DNA of 64,000 bases from Cucumis sativus (Eukaryota; Streptophyta; Magnoliopsida; Cucurbitales; Cucurbitaceae): NCBI RefSeq assembly GCF_000004075.3, contig NC_026655.2:21995489-22059488 (forward strand), read 5' to 3'. The translations under genes were made by a program, and so were the position numbers. Numbering within the stretch: position 1 is the first letter of the stretch; each line of letters begins with the position of its first letter. Positions 22,801 through 34,322 of the stretch are shown piece after piece. The notes beneath the pieces are model-generated. The model saw only the letters and a program-made list of their open reading frames with translations, was not told the origin of the DNA and searched no databases.

Positions 22801-25800
22801 CAATTTCATAAACATTTCAATTATGCCATTTTAATCATAATTTTTGGAATCTAAGAGTCCCTCGGTGGTTTAGCTAAGTTTAATTTATATTTTATAGAAG
22901 TTTAAAACATGTGTTACATGTATGATGTTAGAGTGATTATTAGAATATTATTAAATCTTATAATGTTGGTTTGTTATTAGTTGACATTATAAATCTTCAT
23001 TATTATTTTATTTTTTAATTTTAAAACATTAGTAACTTTCTAGGATATTATATTATTTTTGTTCATACTATAAAATATGTGTATAAAAATTAAATTTTAA
23101 TGAACCCTATTATCAAAGTGTCGAATTACTTACTTTTAAAAGCAAGTATTTAATGAAAATTTGAGGTTATAAGGGTAAAACTTGAAAATATGTAATCTTT
23201 TGAAACCTCGAGATATCTATGGCTAAAAGAGTTATTTTTCACAATCTTAATAATTTATATCTGATTTAAAATTATTTTCTAAGCTTTGATAACTGCAAAA
23301 CAAAGGCAAAAATCAATATGACTATAGTGATGTAAAAAAAGTATTTAGTAAATCAGATACTGTCTCCAAAGATAAATAAGTAGGATTTCGATGTTCGATA
23401 TGTGAGTATTATAAAAAGAACAAGAGCATAGCATGATGGTGATGATCATTTCTAATGAATACTCTCATAGTCATGGCTACAACTCAATTCAGGCATGGCA
23501 TTCGACAGCTGAGGACAGGATGGGCGGATGGGCCTGCCTATATAACACAGTGTCCACTTCAAACAGGACAAAGCTATGTATACAACTTCACCATCACCGG
23601 CCAGAGAGGCACTCTGTGGTGGCACGCTCATATTCTTTGGCTCAGAGCCACTCTCTATGGTGCAGTGGTCATTTTGCCCAAACTTGGAGTTCCCTATCCA
23701 TTCCCCACGCCCCATAAGGAGCTGGTTCTTATACTGGGTACTTGATGGTTAAATTGAGCTAATGGTTGCCTTTTTTTTAGTTATGCATGGTACCTCCTTT
23801 GTTGAAATACACCAACCAATTATTTATTTTTGTTTTTGGGTTTTCCAGGTGAGTGGTGGAAGTCTGATGTTGAAGCTGTTGTTCATGAGGCTGCTAAGTC
23901 TGGTTTGGCTCCTAATGTCTCTGATGCTCACACCATCAATGGCCATCCTGGGCCTGTTAATGGCTGCCTCACTCGAGGTAAAGGGATGTTTGTTGTTGGC
24001 ATTTAGTTTGTGAAACTTTATCAAAATCATGTGCTTGGGTTTGTCTGTTTGAGGTGGTGGTTTGCATTTAACTGACATGAAAGAAGTTGGGGATTCCTTT
24101 CAGAGAATTCTTGGTAATTGTTAGGATAGGGATACATTGAATCTTTTGGTATATATTGTTTACCCTCTCTAACTTGTGAGCTGAGTACGAAGCCTAATAA
24201 ATGACCGTCAATGCTAATTTTAGAGGAAATAAATGAGTTGTGAATATGCCTATTTTTATTACATGCGATTGTGAGTTTCATCAGTCAGGTGTTGCATTTT
24301 GGTTGTGTCTAATGTTATGGATATTAGAAGACATTTTTCTTTAGACTGTGCCTTGCGCTTTGAAAATATGGAAAGTACCATTAAACTTGAAATGTCAAGT
24401 TGATAAGTATTTGTATATTCAGTATTTTTATGTATTATTGAAACTTTTGGTTCTATTCCTTAGCATTCTCATTTAAAATGAAGATTTCTTGCTCTGTTCC
24501 GGCATTCTTTGACTGATCAATTTTGACACTTCTAATATGATTATGGACATGTTTGATCTTCTCAGGATTCAGTATGCCGGTACAACCTGGTAAGACATAT
24601 TTGCTGCGAATCATCAATGCTGCACTGAATGAAGAACTATTCTTCAAGGTTGCTGGCCACAAACTCACTGTTGTCGAAGTAGATGCTGCATACACGAAAC
24701 CTTTCATCACCGACACGATTTTCATAGCACCCGGGCAGACCACAAATGCACTTTTGACCGCCGACCTTAAAAGTGGCAAATATGCTATTTCAGCATCACC
24801 TTTCAGGGACACCCCCATTGTTGCTGTTGATAATGTGACTGCCACCGCTACTTTACATTACACGGGAACAATTTCTACTTCCCCTACAAGCTTCACTGGC
24901 CTACCTCCCCAAAACGCTACTCTAATTGCAACAAAGTTCACAAACTCCTTAAGGAGCTTGAACTCAAAACAATACCCTGCTAGAGTATCATTAGAAGTTG
25001 ATCATTCCTTGTTTTTCACAGTTGGCCTTGGCGTTAACCGTTGCAAAACTTGCTCAAGTGGAACCCAGGTGGTGGCTGATATAAACAATGTGACATTTGT
25101 TATGCCAACCATTTCACTACTTCAAGCTCATTACTTCAATATAGATGGTGTTTTTACTGATGATTTTCCTGCAAATCCACCGATAAGATACGACTATACA
25201 GGGAAGCAGCCAAGCAACTTGCAAACCACGAAAGGGACTAGGCTATATAGACTGGCTTACAACTCTACGGTTCAATTAGTTTTACAAGACACTGCAATGA
25301 TAGCTCCAGAGAATCATCCAGTTCATCTTCATGGATTCAACTTCTTTGTTGTTGGAAGTGGCTTAGGAAACTTCAATCACAAGAAAGATCCCGAGAAATT
25401 CAATCTTGTTGACCCTGTGGAGAGGAATACAGTTGGGGTTCCTTCTGGTGGATGGGTTGCTATCAGATTCAGAGCTGATAATCCAGGTAACATCTTTTGC
25501 TTTGCTGGAAACTAAAGACATTTTTATAAAGGCAATCTATATAACTTAGAATCTAATATCTTGGTTGCTTTCTAAAAGTTTCAATTCTAGCACAGAATGT
25601 TGAAGTTATTGACAAACGATTGCACGCTTTCCACATTAAGTTGAAAATTCTAAATACAATAGACAATGCAATTGTCAACCTAAGAAATTGAAACTATTTG
25701 CTTTATACGATCTAACCTATAGTATAACGGTCCAACTTATCATTATTGAAAATGGACTTATCAAAAGTAACAATGACAACTAACAAAAGTTTGAAAAATA

Positions 25801-26041
25801 GCTCAAGTATATAAAGAATTGTTTGTCTTTTTGTAAACAAAACGATTGAAATGAATATATCTTAATGTGTAATTTGTGGAGGTTTTTCTTTTTGTTGTTG
25901 ATTTTGGCAGGGGTATGGTTTATGCATTGCCATTTGGAAGTGCACACCACATGGGGATTGAAGATGGCATTTGTAGTGAACAATGGCAGAGGGCCAGAAG
26001 AGTCTCTTCTTCCTCCTCCAAGTGACCTTCCTAAATGTTAG
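19878..26041 (+). CDS. Laccase (multicopper oxidase), secreted, lignin-type clade
   Basis: Six exons: 19878-19988, 21316-21467, 23493-23737, 23849-23977, 24566-25486 and 25911-26041. They total 1689 nt, giving 562 aa, a normal laccase length. A hydrophobic signal peptide ([20 protein letters not shown]) directs secretion. All four copper-binding blocks are present: [40 protein letters not shown] and [18 protein letters not shown]. The last holds the HCHxxxH type-1/type-3 signature with Leu as axial-position residue. Plant laccases oxidise monolignols in the apoplast. The C-terminal pattern ([19 protein letters not shown]) and [14 protein letters not shown] resemble the LAC4/LAC10/LAC11/LAC16 clade, tied to secondary-wall lignification; this placement is from memory. 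Introns 1 and 2 are long (1.3 and 2.0 kb). Many Asn-X-Ser/Thr sites are present. No defect is seen. Confidence 0.95.
19989..21315. other. Laccase intron 1 (1.3 kb)
   Basis: AT-rich, with a GTAAGA donor and TGTAG acceptor. It contains small (TA)n runs near 20570-20582 and 20687-20696. I see no gene or clear transposon. Confidence 0.75.
21468..23492. other. Laccase intron 2 (2.0 kb) with a MITE-like insert
   Basis: AT-rich intron with GTCAGT donor and TTCAG acceptor. It holds the MITE-like copy at 22205-22349; otherwise nothing is recognisable. Confidence 0.7.
22205..22349. mobile_element. MITE-like copy in laccase intron 2
   Basis: The left end aaaataaattaaaatattta and right end gtaaatattttattaaattt, followed by actattttta, are imperfect inverted repeats. 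The interior has gaaattttgctatatgttg, matching gaattttgctataaattg in the 14331-14499 element. Confidence 0.45.
23978..24565. other. Laccase intron 4 (588 bp)
   Basis: GTAAAG donor and TTCTCAG acceptor. Apparent antisense open frames here do not resemble any protein. Confidence 0.75.
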
Positions 26042-27135
26042 GTGAGCCTAAAAGCCCCATGGAGTTGTTCAAAATGTAAATGCAAAAGAAATCTGAAGTA
26101 ATATTGGAAATGCCCTAAAAGGCCAAGAGTTCTTCTGAGCAAACAGAAAGCAGCTGCTTATTTCTATATAATACAAATTTGAGATTCTTCTTTGTTCTGC
26201 TTGAGGGTTATCCAATTGTGAATGGCAAACGAGTCTGGTTCAATGGCAAGCAATTTTTTTCATAGGGGAAATTTTAAATTTATAGACTGCATTCATTGTT
26301 GTATAGAATTCAATTCAATACAATTTAGTACTGCCTCTTAACATTTGATCTTTTTATACTTTCTTGTCTCAATATATATATATATAATCTCTTTTACATC
26401 CATTAACTTAAAAACGTACAGAAAAATGAGTATAGTTTGACTAAGATATGTGGTTCAAATCTTCTATATTTAGTGCACTAAAATATTAATAAAAGATACA
26501 CCTATTAAGTTTCCTAAATACAGAACTAACATACACCTATAATGTGCAAATTATACTTGGTTAGTTGTATAAAATAAAAATGTTAAATTATAAATTTAGT
26601 CCTTAAACTTTTATGTTTACATCATTTTGGTCTCCAAGCTTTTAAAATTACAAATACAGTCCTTAAACATTTGATTTAAATAAAAAAATTTAGCTATACT
26701 ACATAAAATTGAAACTCTAAAGTTATGTTAAACATAGGTCAAATAAGTTTTCTTAAAATTTTAAACGTATCAAATACCGACTAAGTACAACATTAAATGT
26801 TTAAAAACTTATTAGACATAAAGATTAAAAGTTAATCAACCTCCAGGCATGACTGTTTGATGACCTTTTAGCTATCTTTTTCATATTAGTTTTAGTAAAT
26901 AGTATCCTGCATGGTTCACAAGTCTGCTTTGCTCCAAACAATACATATTGATAATTTCTTATTGATATCACTTTTATTATACAAAAAACTTCTTTTATTA
27001 TACAAACTCTATACATAGTTCCAACAGAAATGTAAGTCACATTTGATAAATAGCAGCACAACATAAAATCAAGGCATACAAACTTCCTCACAATCTATCA
27101 TCAAGGAAGGGCAGCCAATTTCTGAAGTCATGTGC
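26042..27135. other. Intergenic, laccase 3' end to GH3 copy A 3' end
   Basis: Convergent gene ends. It includes the laccase 3' UTR, a (TA)n run at about 26371-26386 and a dispersed-repeat-like segment at about 26580-26800 (aaatttagtccttaaactt, ttacaaatacagtccttaaa). The part at about 26960-27035 (ttattatacaaactctatac, ttccaacagaaatgtaag) is homologous to the 3' flank of GH3 copy B near 34155-34215, so it is probably the GH3 3' UTR. Confidence 0.65.
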
Positions 27136-30100
27136 TTACAGAGAAGATATCTCCTTACCATATGATAACCCGAACCCGAAAGGGAATAATGAATCCTGCA
27201 AATTATTTTCAGCATGGACTGGGAGTTGCTCGACCGTTTTAAACCATGTAACGGGTAATCGACCGGTGAAATCGTAATCTCCGAAGATAACATCAGTGAT
27301 TCCGTTTCCTTCAGTTCCAGGAAGCCAAGCAGCAATGAGAGCTTCAACATTCTCTATAACTGTAGGCTCTAAAACTAGAGGTCTTCCAGATATTAGAATT
27401 ACCAATGTGGGGATTTTGCCAGCAACTGCTTTTACAATCTCATTTCCATTGAAGGGTATGATAAGCTTGGAGTTGTCGCCAGCGGATTCGGCGTATGGAC
27501 TTTCACCAATAGCCACAATAGCAAAAGATATATCTTGATCATTCAAAGTGACTGCTGATGGATTTTGCTCATATATTACTTTTGTTTGGTCTCCTACTGC
27601 TTCTTTGATTGCATCTAAAATGGTAGTACCTAACAATGGTAACAATCACTTAAAAGTTCTAACAACTCGAGCTAGCTAGCATATACCTTTAAGCAAGAGA
27701 TGAGAGGTTCAAGTTCTCCTGTCCCGCATGTTGTATTAAGTATTAGAAAAATACATACAAAAAAGAGGACTGATTGAGAAGATTCATTAAGTTATTTACC
27801 AACTGTGGTTCTGCCTGTTGACCCATTCCAGGAAATTGTCCACCCTCCACACTGATATCCAAGATCATCAGCATGAGAACCAGCTACAAGAATCTTCTTG
27901 GCTTTCCTGTCTAATGGAAGAAAGGGTTTCATTGGATCTTTTCCGTTTCTCAAAAGAACCAACGACTTACGAACTGCTTCTCTCGCTAGATCTCGGTGAA
28001 TCTGAAGGGAGGACAAAGTTTATTAAAGTTCAAGGCACAATAAAGTCCAATAATCCGCAAAGCCTTGAGCATAAGGCACAGAAAACTTATACAGATGGCC
28101 TCTTTTGAGTCCCCAAATGAAATTTGGCCTAGGTTTCAAAAACACTCAAACAATGACCCATTTGCTTATGTCAGTTATGAGTAAAAGTACGGGTTTCGTC
28201 CATGAGGGCCTAACACTCAAACAAATTCTTGTTTCTTCCTCTCGCTCCTCATTCGAGCTCTCATTCTTTATCAGACAACTGCAATTTTTTTATCTTTTCC
28301 CTCCGTTCAAATTCTTCCTCTCGCTCTCTTTTTCTTGATTGTGATTCTTAGGAACAAGACGATGATGACAGACGCAAGAAAAAATGCAGAAAAATCAATG
28401 TAAAAGAAGTGAGAGGAAGAATTTCAAAGCAAGAGGAATGAACGAGAATTCGTGGAGCGCTAGATAATTTCACACAGGCCTAACATACATAACCAATATG
28501 CCATTTTTAGTGTTTTTAGAACTCATGTTAGATTCCATTTGAGCCCCTAAAGAAGGGTCATCTGTACAATTTCTCCTTTATTTTGTGTGCCCTCTTCTTT
28601 ATGTTTCACAAGTAGAGAGTAAGAGAAGTTACGAGTGTACCACAGACATTGGAAACTTGCCTTGCAACCGACGACATCTATCAATGATCTGTCACTGAAA
28701 GGATGTTCAAAAAGACCAGCAACAAACTTCACTCTCAATATCCGTTCAACAGCATCATCAATCCTAGCGATTGGAATCTCCCCAGATTCAACCAATGACA
28801 GCAAGTCCTTGATAAATTCTTCATATCTAAAGGGCACCATAACCTTGCATATCAATATCATCCTTTAAATGTATAACTCAAACAAGCAATAAAATTAAAA
28901 GACAGATTTGTAGTTTAGGCCTTTAAATCCACCATGTCTATTCCAGCATTAACTGCAGTACAAATGCACGAACGATAGTTTGAGCCTCTTGGATTACTAA
29001 GCCGATCAAGTGCTTCCCAATCAGAAATTACAAACCCCTTCAAGTACAATACCAACACAATGTTAAAATCATTTCCCATAATAGAACGCTAAAAAAACTT
29101 TGAGGATCTCTACAAATTCATGTATACTCTAAGCAGATTTTGTACCATTCTCAGTCTTAGGTTACATACCTCTATTGGCTGTGAAACATAGACACTGATA
29201 TGAGATACGATAAGTGATAAGGTGATATAGCAGATACATAAATTTCTAAAAATACTGGCTAAAGTTGCGAATATTAAATATGTATCTAAGAAGTATACAA
29301 CCATGTGAGTATCAACACATAATGATACGTATTTGTCTCACATGAAATACTTGTGCTTCATAGTTTTTTAGCTTTTAAGTTTATCGGTGATTTAAAAGTT
29401 TATGACGAAGAAACAGATGATTGAGAGAAGCAAATTTGGGTCTGTCAAATATACCTTGAACCCAAGCTTTTCTTTTAAAACTTGTGTAAGCAGAAAATGG
29501 TGAGTATGAAGGGGATTTCCATTCCAGCTGGAATAAGATGCCATAACAGTTGAAAGTCCTTGAGCAATACAGTCCAAGTAAGGAGCAATATGGATCCTTT
29601 CCAATTCATCATAAGAATCAATAATGGTATTTCCTTCATTCAAACCTTTATCAGTTCCTCCATCTCCAACAAAATGTTTTGCACATGCAATTACATTATT
29701 TCTGAGGTAAATAGAAAGAGATAATAATGATTAAGAACAAAAGCATTTGAAACAAAAACAAGTTGATGCTGAACTAATCATGATTACGAGATACAGATAC
29801 GATAGGTTACAATAATATGTCAAATCATCAGTTTCTAATTAAAAGAACAACGATAATGATACGTTGAGGATACGTTATCTTTAATTAAAAGTATAGTATA
29901 TATGTAAATTAGACAAAAAGATATCAAATGCAATACACTAAAATGCATAAAATGTGAAGTTAAACGACAATAGTACAAAATACAATACAAAAGGCAACAT
30001 GGAGATATTAAAATACAAAAGTCGAAATAATATAATAGAAGAAGTTGATGTTGCACCGGAGTCAGATCGATCAAATTAGAAGAAAACTAGATGGATAAGT

Positions 30101-33100
30101 GTGCATAGATAAATTAAGAATAGATACGTCAAATTGCATATTAGATACGAATTTAGAAAGTATGTAAAACGTTTGTTTTCAATTACCTTCCAGCTACAAA
30201 TGGATAGCCTTTTGGGTATCCTTCAGGTGGCTTCCCTTGCAACCCTTCCACTAAAGAAGTCATTTTTCGAACAACTTCAGTATGTTCACTATAACTCTCA
30301 TAGCACCTTCCCCATCTTGGATCTCTTGATACCTAACATAATCATTTGTACTTTCATTGAATACATTTTCCACTTTGATAACACATATACGAAGGGAAGA
30401 ATAAATTTATAATAAAATGAAAAAAAAACAAAAAAAATCAGTAGACCATTCTCCAAACAGATGATTTCTCAGAACATATGTTATATGGAAGGAGAAAAAA
30501 AGCACTATGTATAATGGTTTATGGAAGTCAAAATGCTTTCTTAAAACATTTTTACAACCACTTCTTAATGGTCACACAAAGTTTTTAACTTAGATAATTT
30601 CTGGTATATATGTGACAGTTTTGAATATACAAGAAGAAATACAATTAAATCTAAAACCTGAGGGCAAACTAGGTGTGTTTTGTATTCTTCAAAGAGGTAA
30701 AATTAGACTTGTTTTTGGAGAAAGAGGTTAGTTTGATGAACATTTTTAGATATTTCACATCTACAAAAGGCAATTTTTTGGTATGTGATTGTGCTTTTTC
30801 CATGCCTTGTTTGTTGCACGTTTTCTAGAAAATTATTTTAACTGACAAATTTTTTTAAAATATTTATATATATATAATCGTGTATCACAGTCTGTTTATG
30901 ATATACTGTAACAAACTGTTGTCAATATATAGATAAACATAGATAAGAGTCTAGAGTGATCTATCACAGTCTATGATAGATATACTGTGATAGTTTACTT
31001 TGTTTTATAAATATTTTAGTTTATTTTGTTATATTTAAAAATAGCTTTTTTATTTATTGGGTGTTTCAAAATTTGTTTGATCATGGGTTAAAAGATATCC
31101 TCACGTAAAAGATTTTGGTTTGAAACAAAATATTTCTAAGACTTTGAAGACATTTAACGTACTATTCTACATCTATAATAGCCACTATTTGTTCAATAAA
31201 TACTATTTGTACTCTCTAATTACCTATTGTTATATATAACTATTTCAAAACTTCAATATGTTGTAGTATTTACCATTGTTACATCTTTTTATTATTACAT
31301 ACATCAATTTACCTTTTTTATTCTTTGTAGCACAATGTTTACTACTTCCTTATTAAACTAAAATAATTTAGATGAATCTCAAATTTATACTTATTCTCGA
31401 ATGCGTTTGTTTTTTCCATTTAGTTATTTGTTTAACGGTCAAATACGTGCTTTTTATTTATTTTATTTATATTTTTTCGTCTTTTTATTTTGAGCATTAT
31501 TCTAGTTCCATTAAATCAATAAAAAATTATTTTCTTCTAATATATATATATAAGATAAGGTGAATTACTTACAGCAAGACAAGGGGCAAATGCATAGTGA
31601 ACACCACTGGCTCTAACTTCAAGAGCTGTTACTGTCCCAATTCTTCTAACCAATTTACCATCTCTATAATATGTAAATAACAACAATAAATATATATACA
31701 TACACATATATCTTGCAACTTAAAATCATGTATTTTTTATCATGAAAAGTGAACTTGTAATAAAATAATTCATAGATTGACGTAACATTCTTTCATTTCA
31801 ATATCACGAATGAATTTTTTTATCCTTTAATCATATATAATTTAAAGATAAAAATATATAATCTGTAATTTATAAAACTATTAAAATTAAGTTACTTATA
31901 AAATTTATATTTTAAATATCAACATACAAATAATTTAAAATTATACCTTAAATCGCAACATAGTTTAACCATGTCAAATTTTTGTTACATTTTTTTACTT
32001 TATAAGACGTAGCCTTGGAATAAAAAATCATGGAAAGGGAACATTTTAGGAGAAGCATTTAGTTGGTGATGTTTTGTACATAAGTCATTCCAAATGGCAC
32101 CAATATAGTTCACATATAGTCAAGAAGAGAAGAAGTTCATACTCGTAGCGCTTTTTAAATTTGTTTTTTTAAAATTTAAAAAATGTAGTGACATTAGTCC
32201 TATTATCATAAAATTTTTTATTATTTTTGCAAACTCTCCTTTTTAAATAGACTATATAGAGATGAGTGTAATCTTTTTTTTTTTTTTTCACGAAAGGAAA
32301 CACTGTTGTTTACTCTTTCTCAATTTTTTCTTTCATCCCAAGAGAGTTTACAGTACTTTTCTGAATCTAACAAAATTAAGAAGAACAATGTATGATCTAG
32401 AAATAGTTTTAGCTTTGCATTGTTCATTCCAATCACACAATAAAACGAAGCAAAAGGTTTTTTTTTTTTTGTTAAGTGACAAACTATGATTAGCGAATTG
32501 GTACTTTTTCTTTTTTATTTTTGTTTTAAATAATTTGGGTCTCATCCCATGAAGAGCTTTTGTTTATTAACCTGGTGGCACCAAGGCCAACATTGTGAGG
32601 AAAAATGGTAGCACCATAGACATTGCTGCTGCCATGAACAGCATCAATCCCATATATAATCGGAATTCCAAGACGTGACTGAAGCGCCAAAGACTGGAAG
32701 CCATCAACCATGTCCGCCCAATCCAATGACATAGCTTTGTCGAAAGGTGGGTTATCTCCGCCGCTCAGAACGCTCCCTGCAAATTAAGGGCTTGTTAACC
32801 AGTTAGTAATAAAAGTTGAGATAAGATTTTATCGACGATCAACAATACTGAACCTGGATCGAAAACATAAATTAGATCGCTTTTTGAATCTCGTTTACTT
32901 AGAACTATGAAATTGTCATTGCCATTACTGTTTACAAACTATGAATCACAACGATAAAGATAATAAGGAAAATGTGACATATTCATGCTTTTCATATTGC
33001 TGTAATAACGATATTTATAATGGTAAAGTTAGTGAGTCTCACGTAATTTTCAACCACAACTGAATTGAGCATCTTTAGTTTTTCAATTAGATTGTGTGAT

Positions 33101-33630
33101 GATTGTGCGGATTATACAATTTCGAAAAGTACTCAAATGAGGTTCACTTTTTTAAATTACCGTTGATGAATTACAATTCAAGCATCACCTAAATCCAACA
33201 ACCACGAACCACAAACAATCAAGTAAACAAATTGAAGAACATTTGAGATAAGCCAAATTTAGTATCATATCATTTAACACTCCTCTATACTTTCTTAAAT
33301 AACATTTTACACATCTGTTTATTTGACTATAAAACTAACAGCTCAATCTAAAAATAGAATACAACATAGTATCATATAGCTTAAGAAGTCAAAAGTTTAA
33401 TCTTCCATGTTCACAAAAAAAAAAAAAAAAAAAAAAAAGAGATGAAATTTGAGTGGAAAGTACGTACCGACGGCTAAATCCGTAAGGGCGGAGGGAGTGA
33501 CCACAGAGCGTTCAATTTGGGTCATTTGGCCGATCTTTTCCCTCAAACTCATCCTCGAGAGAAGATCTTTAATCCGATCTTCAATGGCTGCTCCAGGATT
33601 TCTGTACATACAATCGTTTTTGCTCTCCAT
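27136..33630 (-). CDS. GH3 beta-glucosidase / beta-D-glucan exohydrolase-like, tandem copy A
   Basis: Nine exons on the minus strand: 33630-33468, 32776-32572, 31663-31573, 30332-30187, 29701-29455, 29037-28933, 28843-28661, 28001-27800 and 27629-27136. They total 1836 nt, giving 611 aa. The (beta/alpha)8 domain carries [38 protein letters not shown] and [12 protein letters not shown], and the nucleophile Asp in [13 protein letters not shown]. The second domain carries [20 protein letters not shown] and [15 protein letters not shown], where the Glu is at the position of the barley ExoI acid/base. It then has [11 protein letters not shown] and [13 protein letters not shown]. It should release glucose from beta-glucans or glucosides. 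There is no signal peptide, as in the Arabidopsis At3g47000 subgroup. The start at 33630 matches copy B; in-frame ATGs at 33660 and 33669 are alternatives. The intron after exon 7 has a GC donor. Confidence 0.94.
28002..28660. other. GH3 copy A intron 7 (659 bp, GC-AG)
   Basis: It starts AAG|GCAAGT on the minus strand and ends CTTCAG. Copy B has GTAAGT at the same place. CT-rich text at about 28230-28335 is the only other feature; open frames here have no known domain. Confidence 0.75.
30333..31572. other. GH3 copy A intron 3 (1.24 kb), expanded relative to copy B
   Basis: The orthologous intron in copy B is only 144 bp (37597-37740). The excess here includes a palindrome-rich segment at about 30880-31000 with gtctatgatagatatactgtgatag and a related inverted word, typical of a small non-autonomous insertion, plus a (TA)n run near 31541-31552. 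Confidence 0.65.
31664..32571. other. GH3 copy A intron 2 (908 bp)
   Basis: AT-rich, with T-runs near 32273-32288 and 32459-32471. No gene or clear repeat is seen. Confidence 0.7.
32777..33467. other. GH3 copy A intron 1 (691 bp)
   Basis: It contains a 24-base A-run at 33415-33438, close to the donor. Nothing else was recognised. Copy B intron 1 is only 74 bp. Confidence 0.7.
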
Positions 33631-34322
33631 TTCTTCTTCTTTTCCTTTTCCTAATTTCATCCAACGCATACAATTCTCTTAAATGATCAGGCAAATATAG
33701 ATAGCCGTTACTAGTCAACCCTATATTTTAAGTTGAATTCCACGGCTAAGTTTCTACTTTACAGTTCTTTTTCCAGTTTTTGGACGATAATATACAAAAC
33801 CTGAAGTGATGGTTCTCGTTGCCAGCACCAATCCAGTCGACTTTCTGACTACCTTCTGACTCAGCTACAACTGGCCGATGACATCATTCTCTTATTAAAT
33901 GGAAAAATATTGGAAGTTATCTTTTTGGAGGTTGAATTGAGTTGGTAACTATTATGGGAGAGAGTAATTGAGAGAGTTAACGGGAATGGAGAAATGTGAG
34001 ATAACATGTATTACAAATAGTCTCATCTCAATTACACGTTGGTTGATGATAATCGAACTTTTTGGTTTCTTGCTTTTTACTTTTGAGAAAGCTGACTTGT
34101 TTTGATAATCGTTTACAGTTCTTTTTGCCAAAGTAATATTTATTTACTGGCATCATGTTTATTATACAAATAACATCTTTTATTTTACAAACTCTATACA
34201 TGATTCCAACAGAAATCTGAACCACTGGGAGATGAGTGGAAAATACCCAACAACAAGGAAAGGCAGCCAATTTCTGGAACACATCTGTGGACTCAAATCA
34301 GTTCGTGACTTAGCTCATGTAA
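33631..34322. other. Spacer between the two GH3 genes
   Basis: This is the promoter side of copy A and the 3' side of copy B. The segment 34150-34215 matches the 3' flank of copy A (tttattatacaaa, acaaactctatacat, ttccaacagaaat). The duplication unit therefore included the 3' UTR. Confidence 0.7.

Noticed and set aside
24453..24845. 130-codon minus-strand frame inside laccase exon 5
   Set aside because: Shadow of a strongly supported laccase exon on the other strand.
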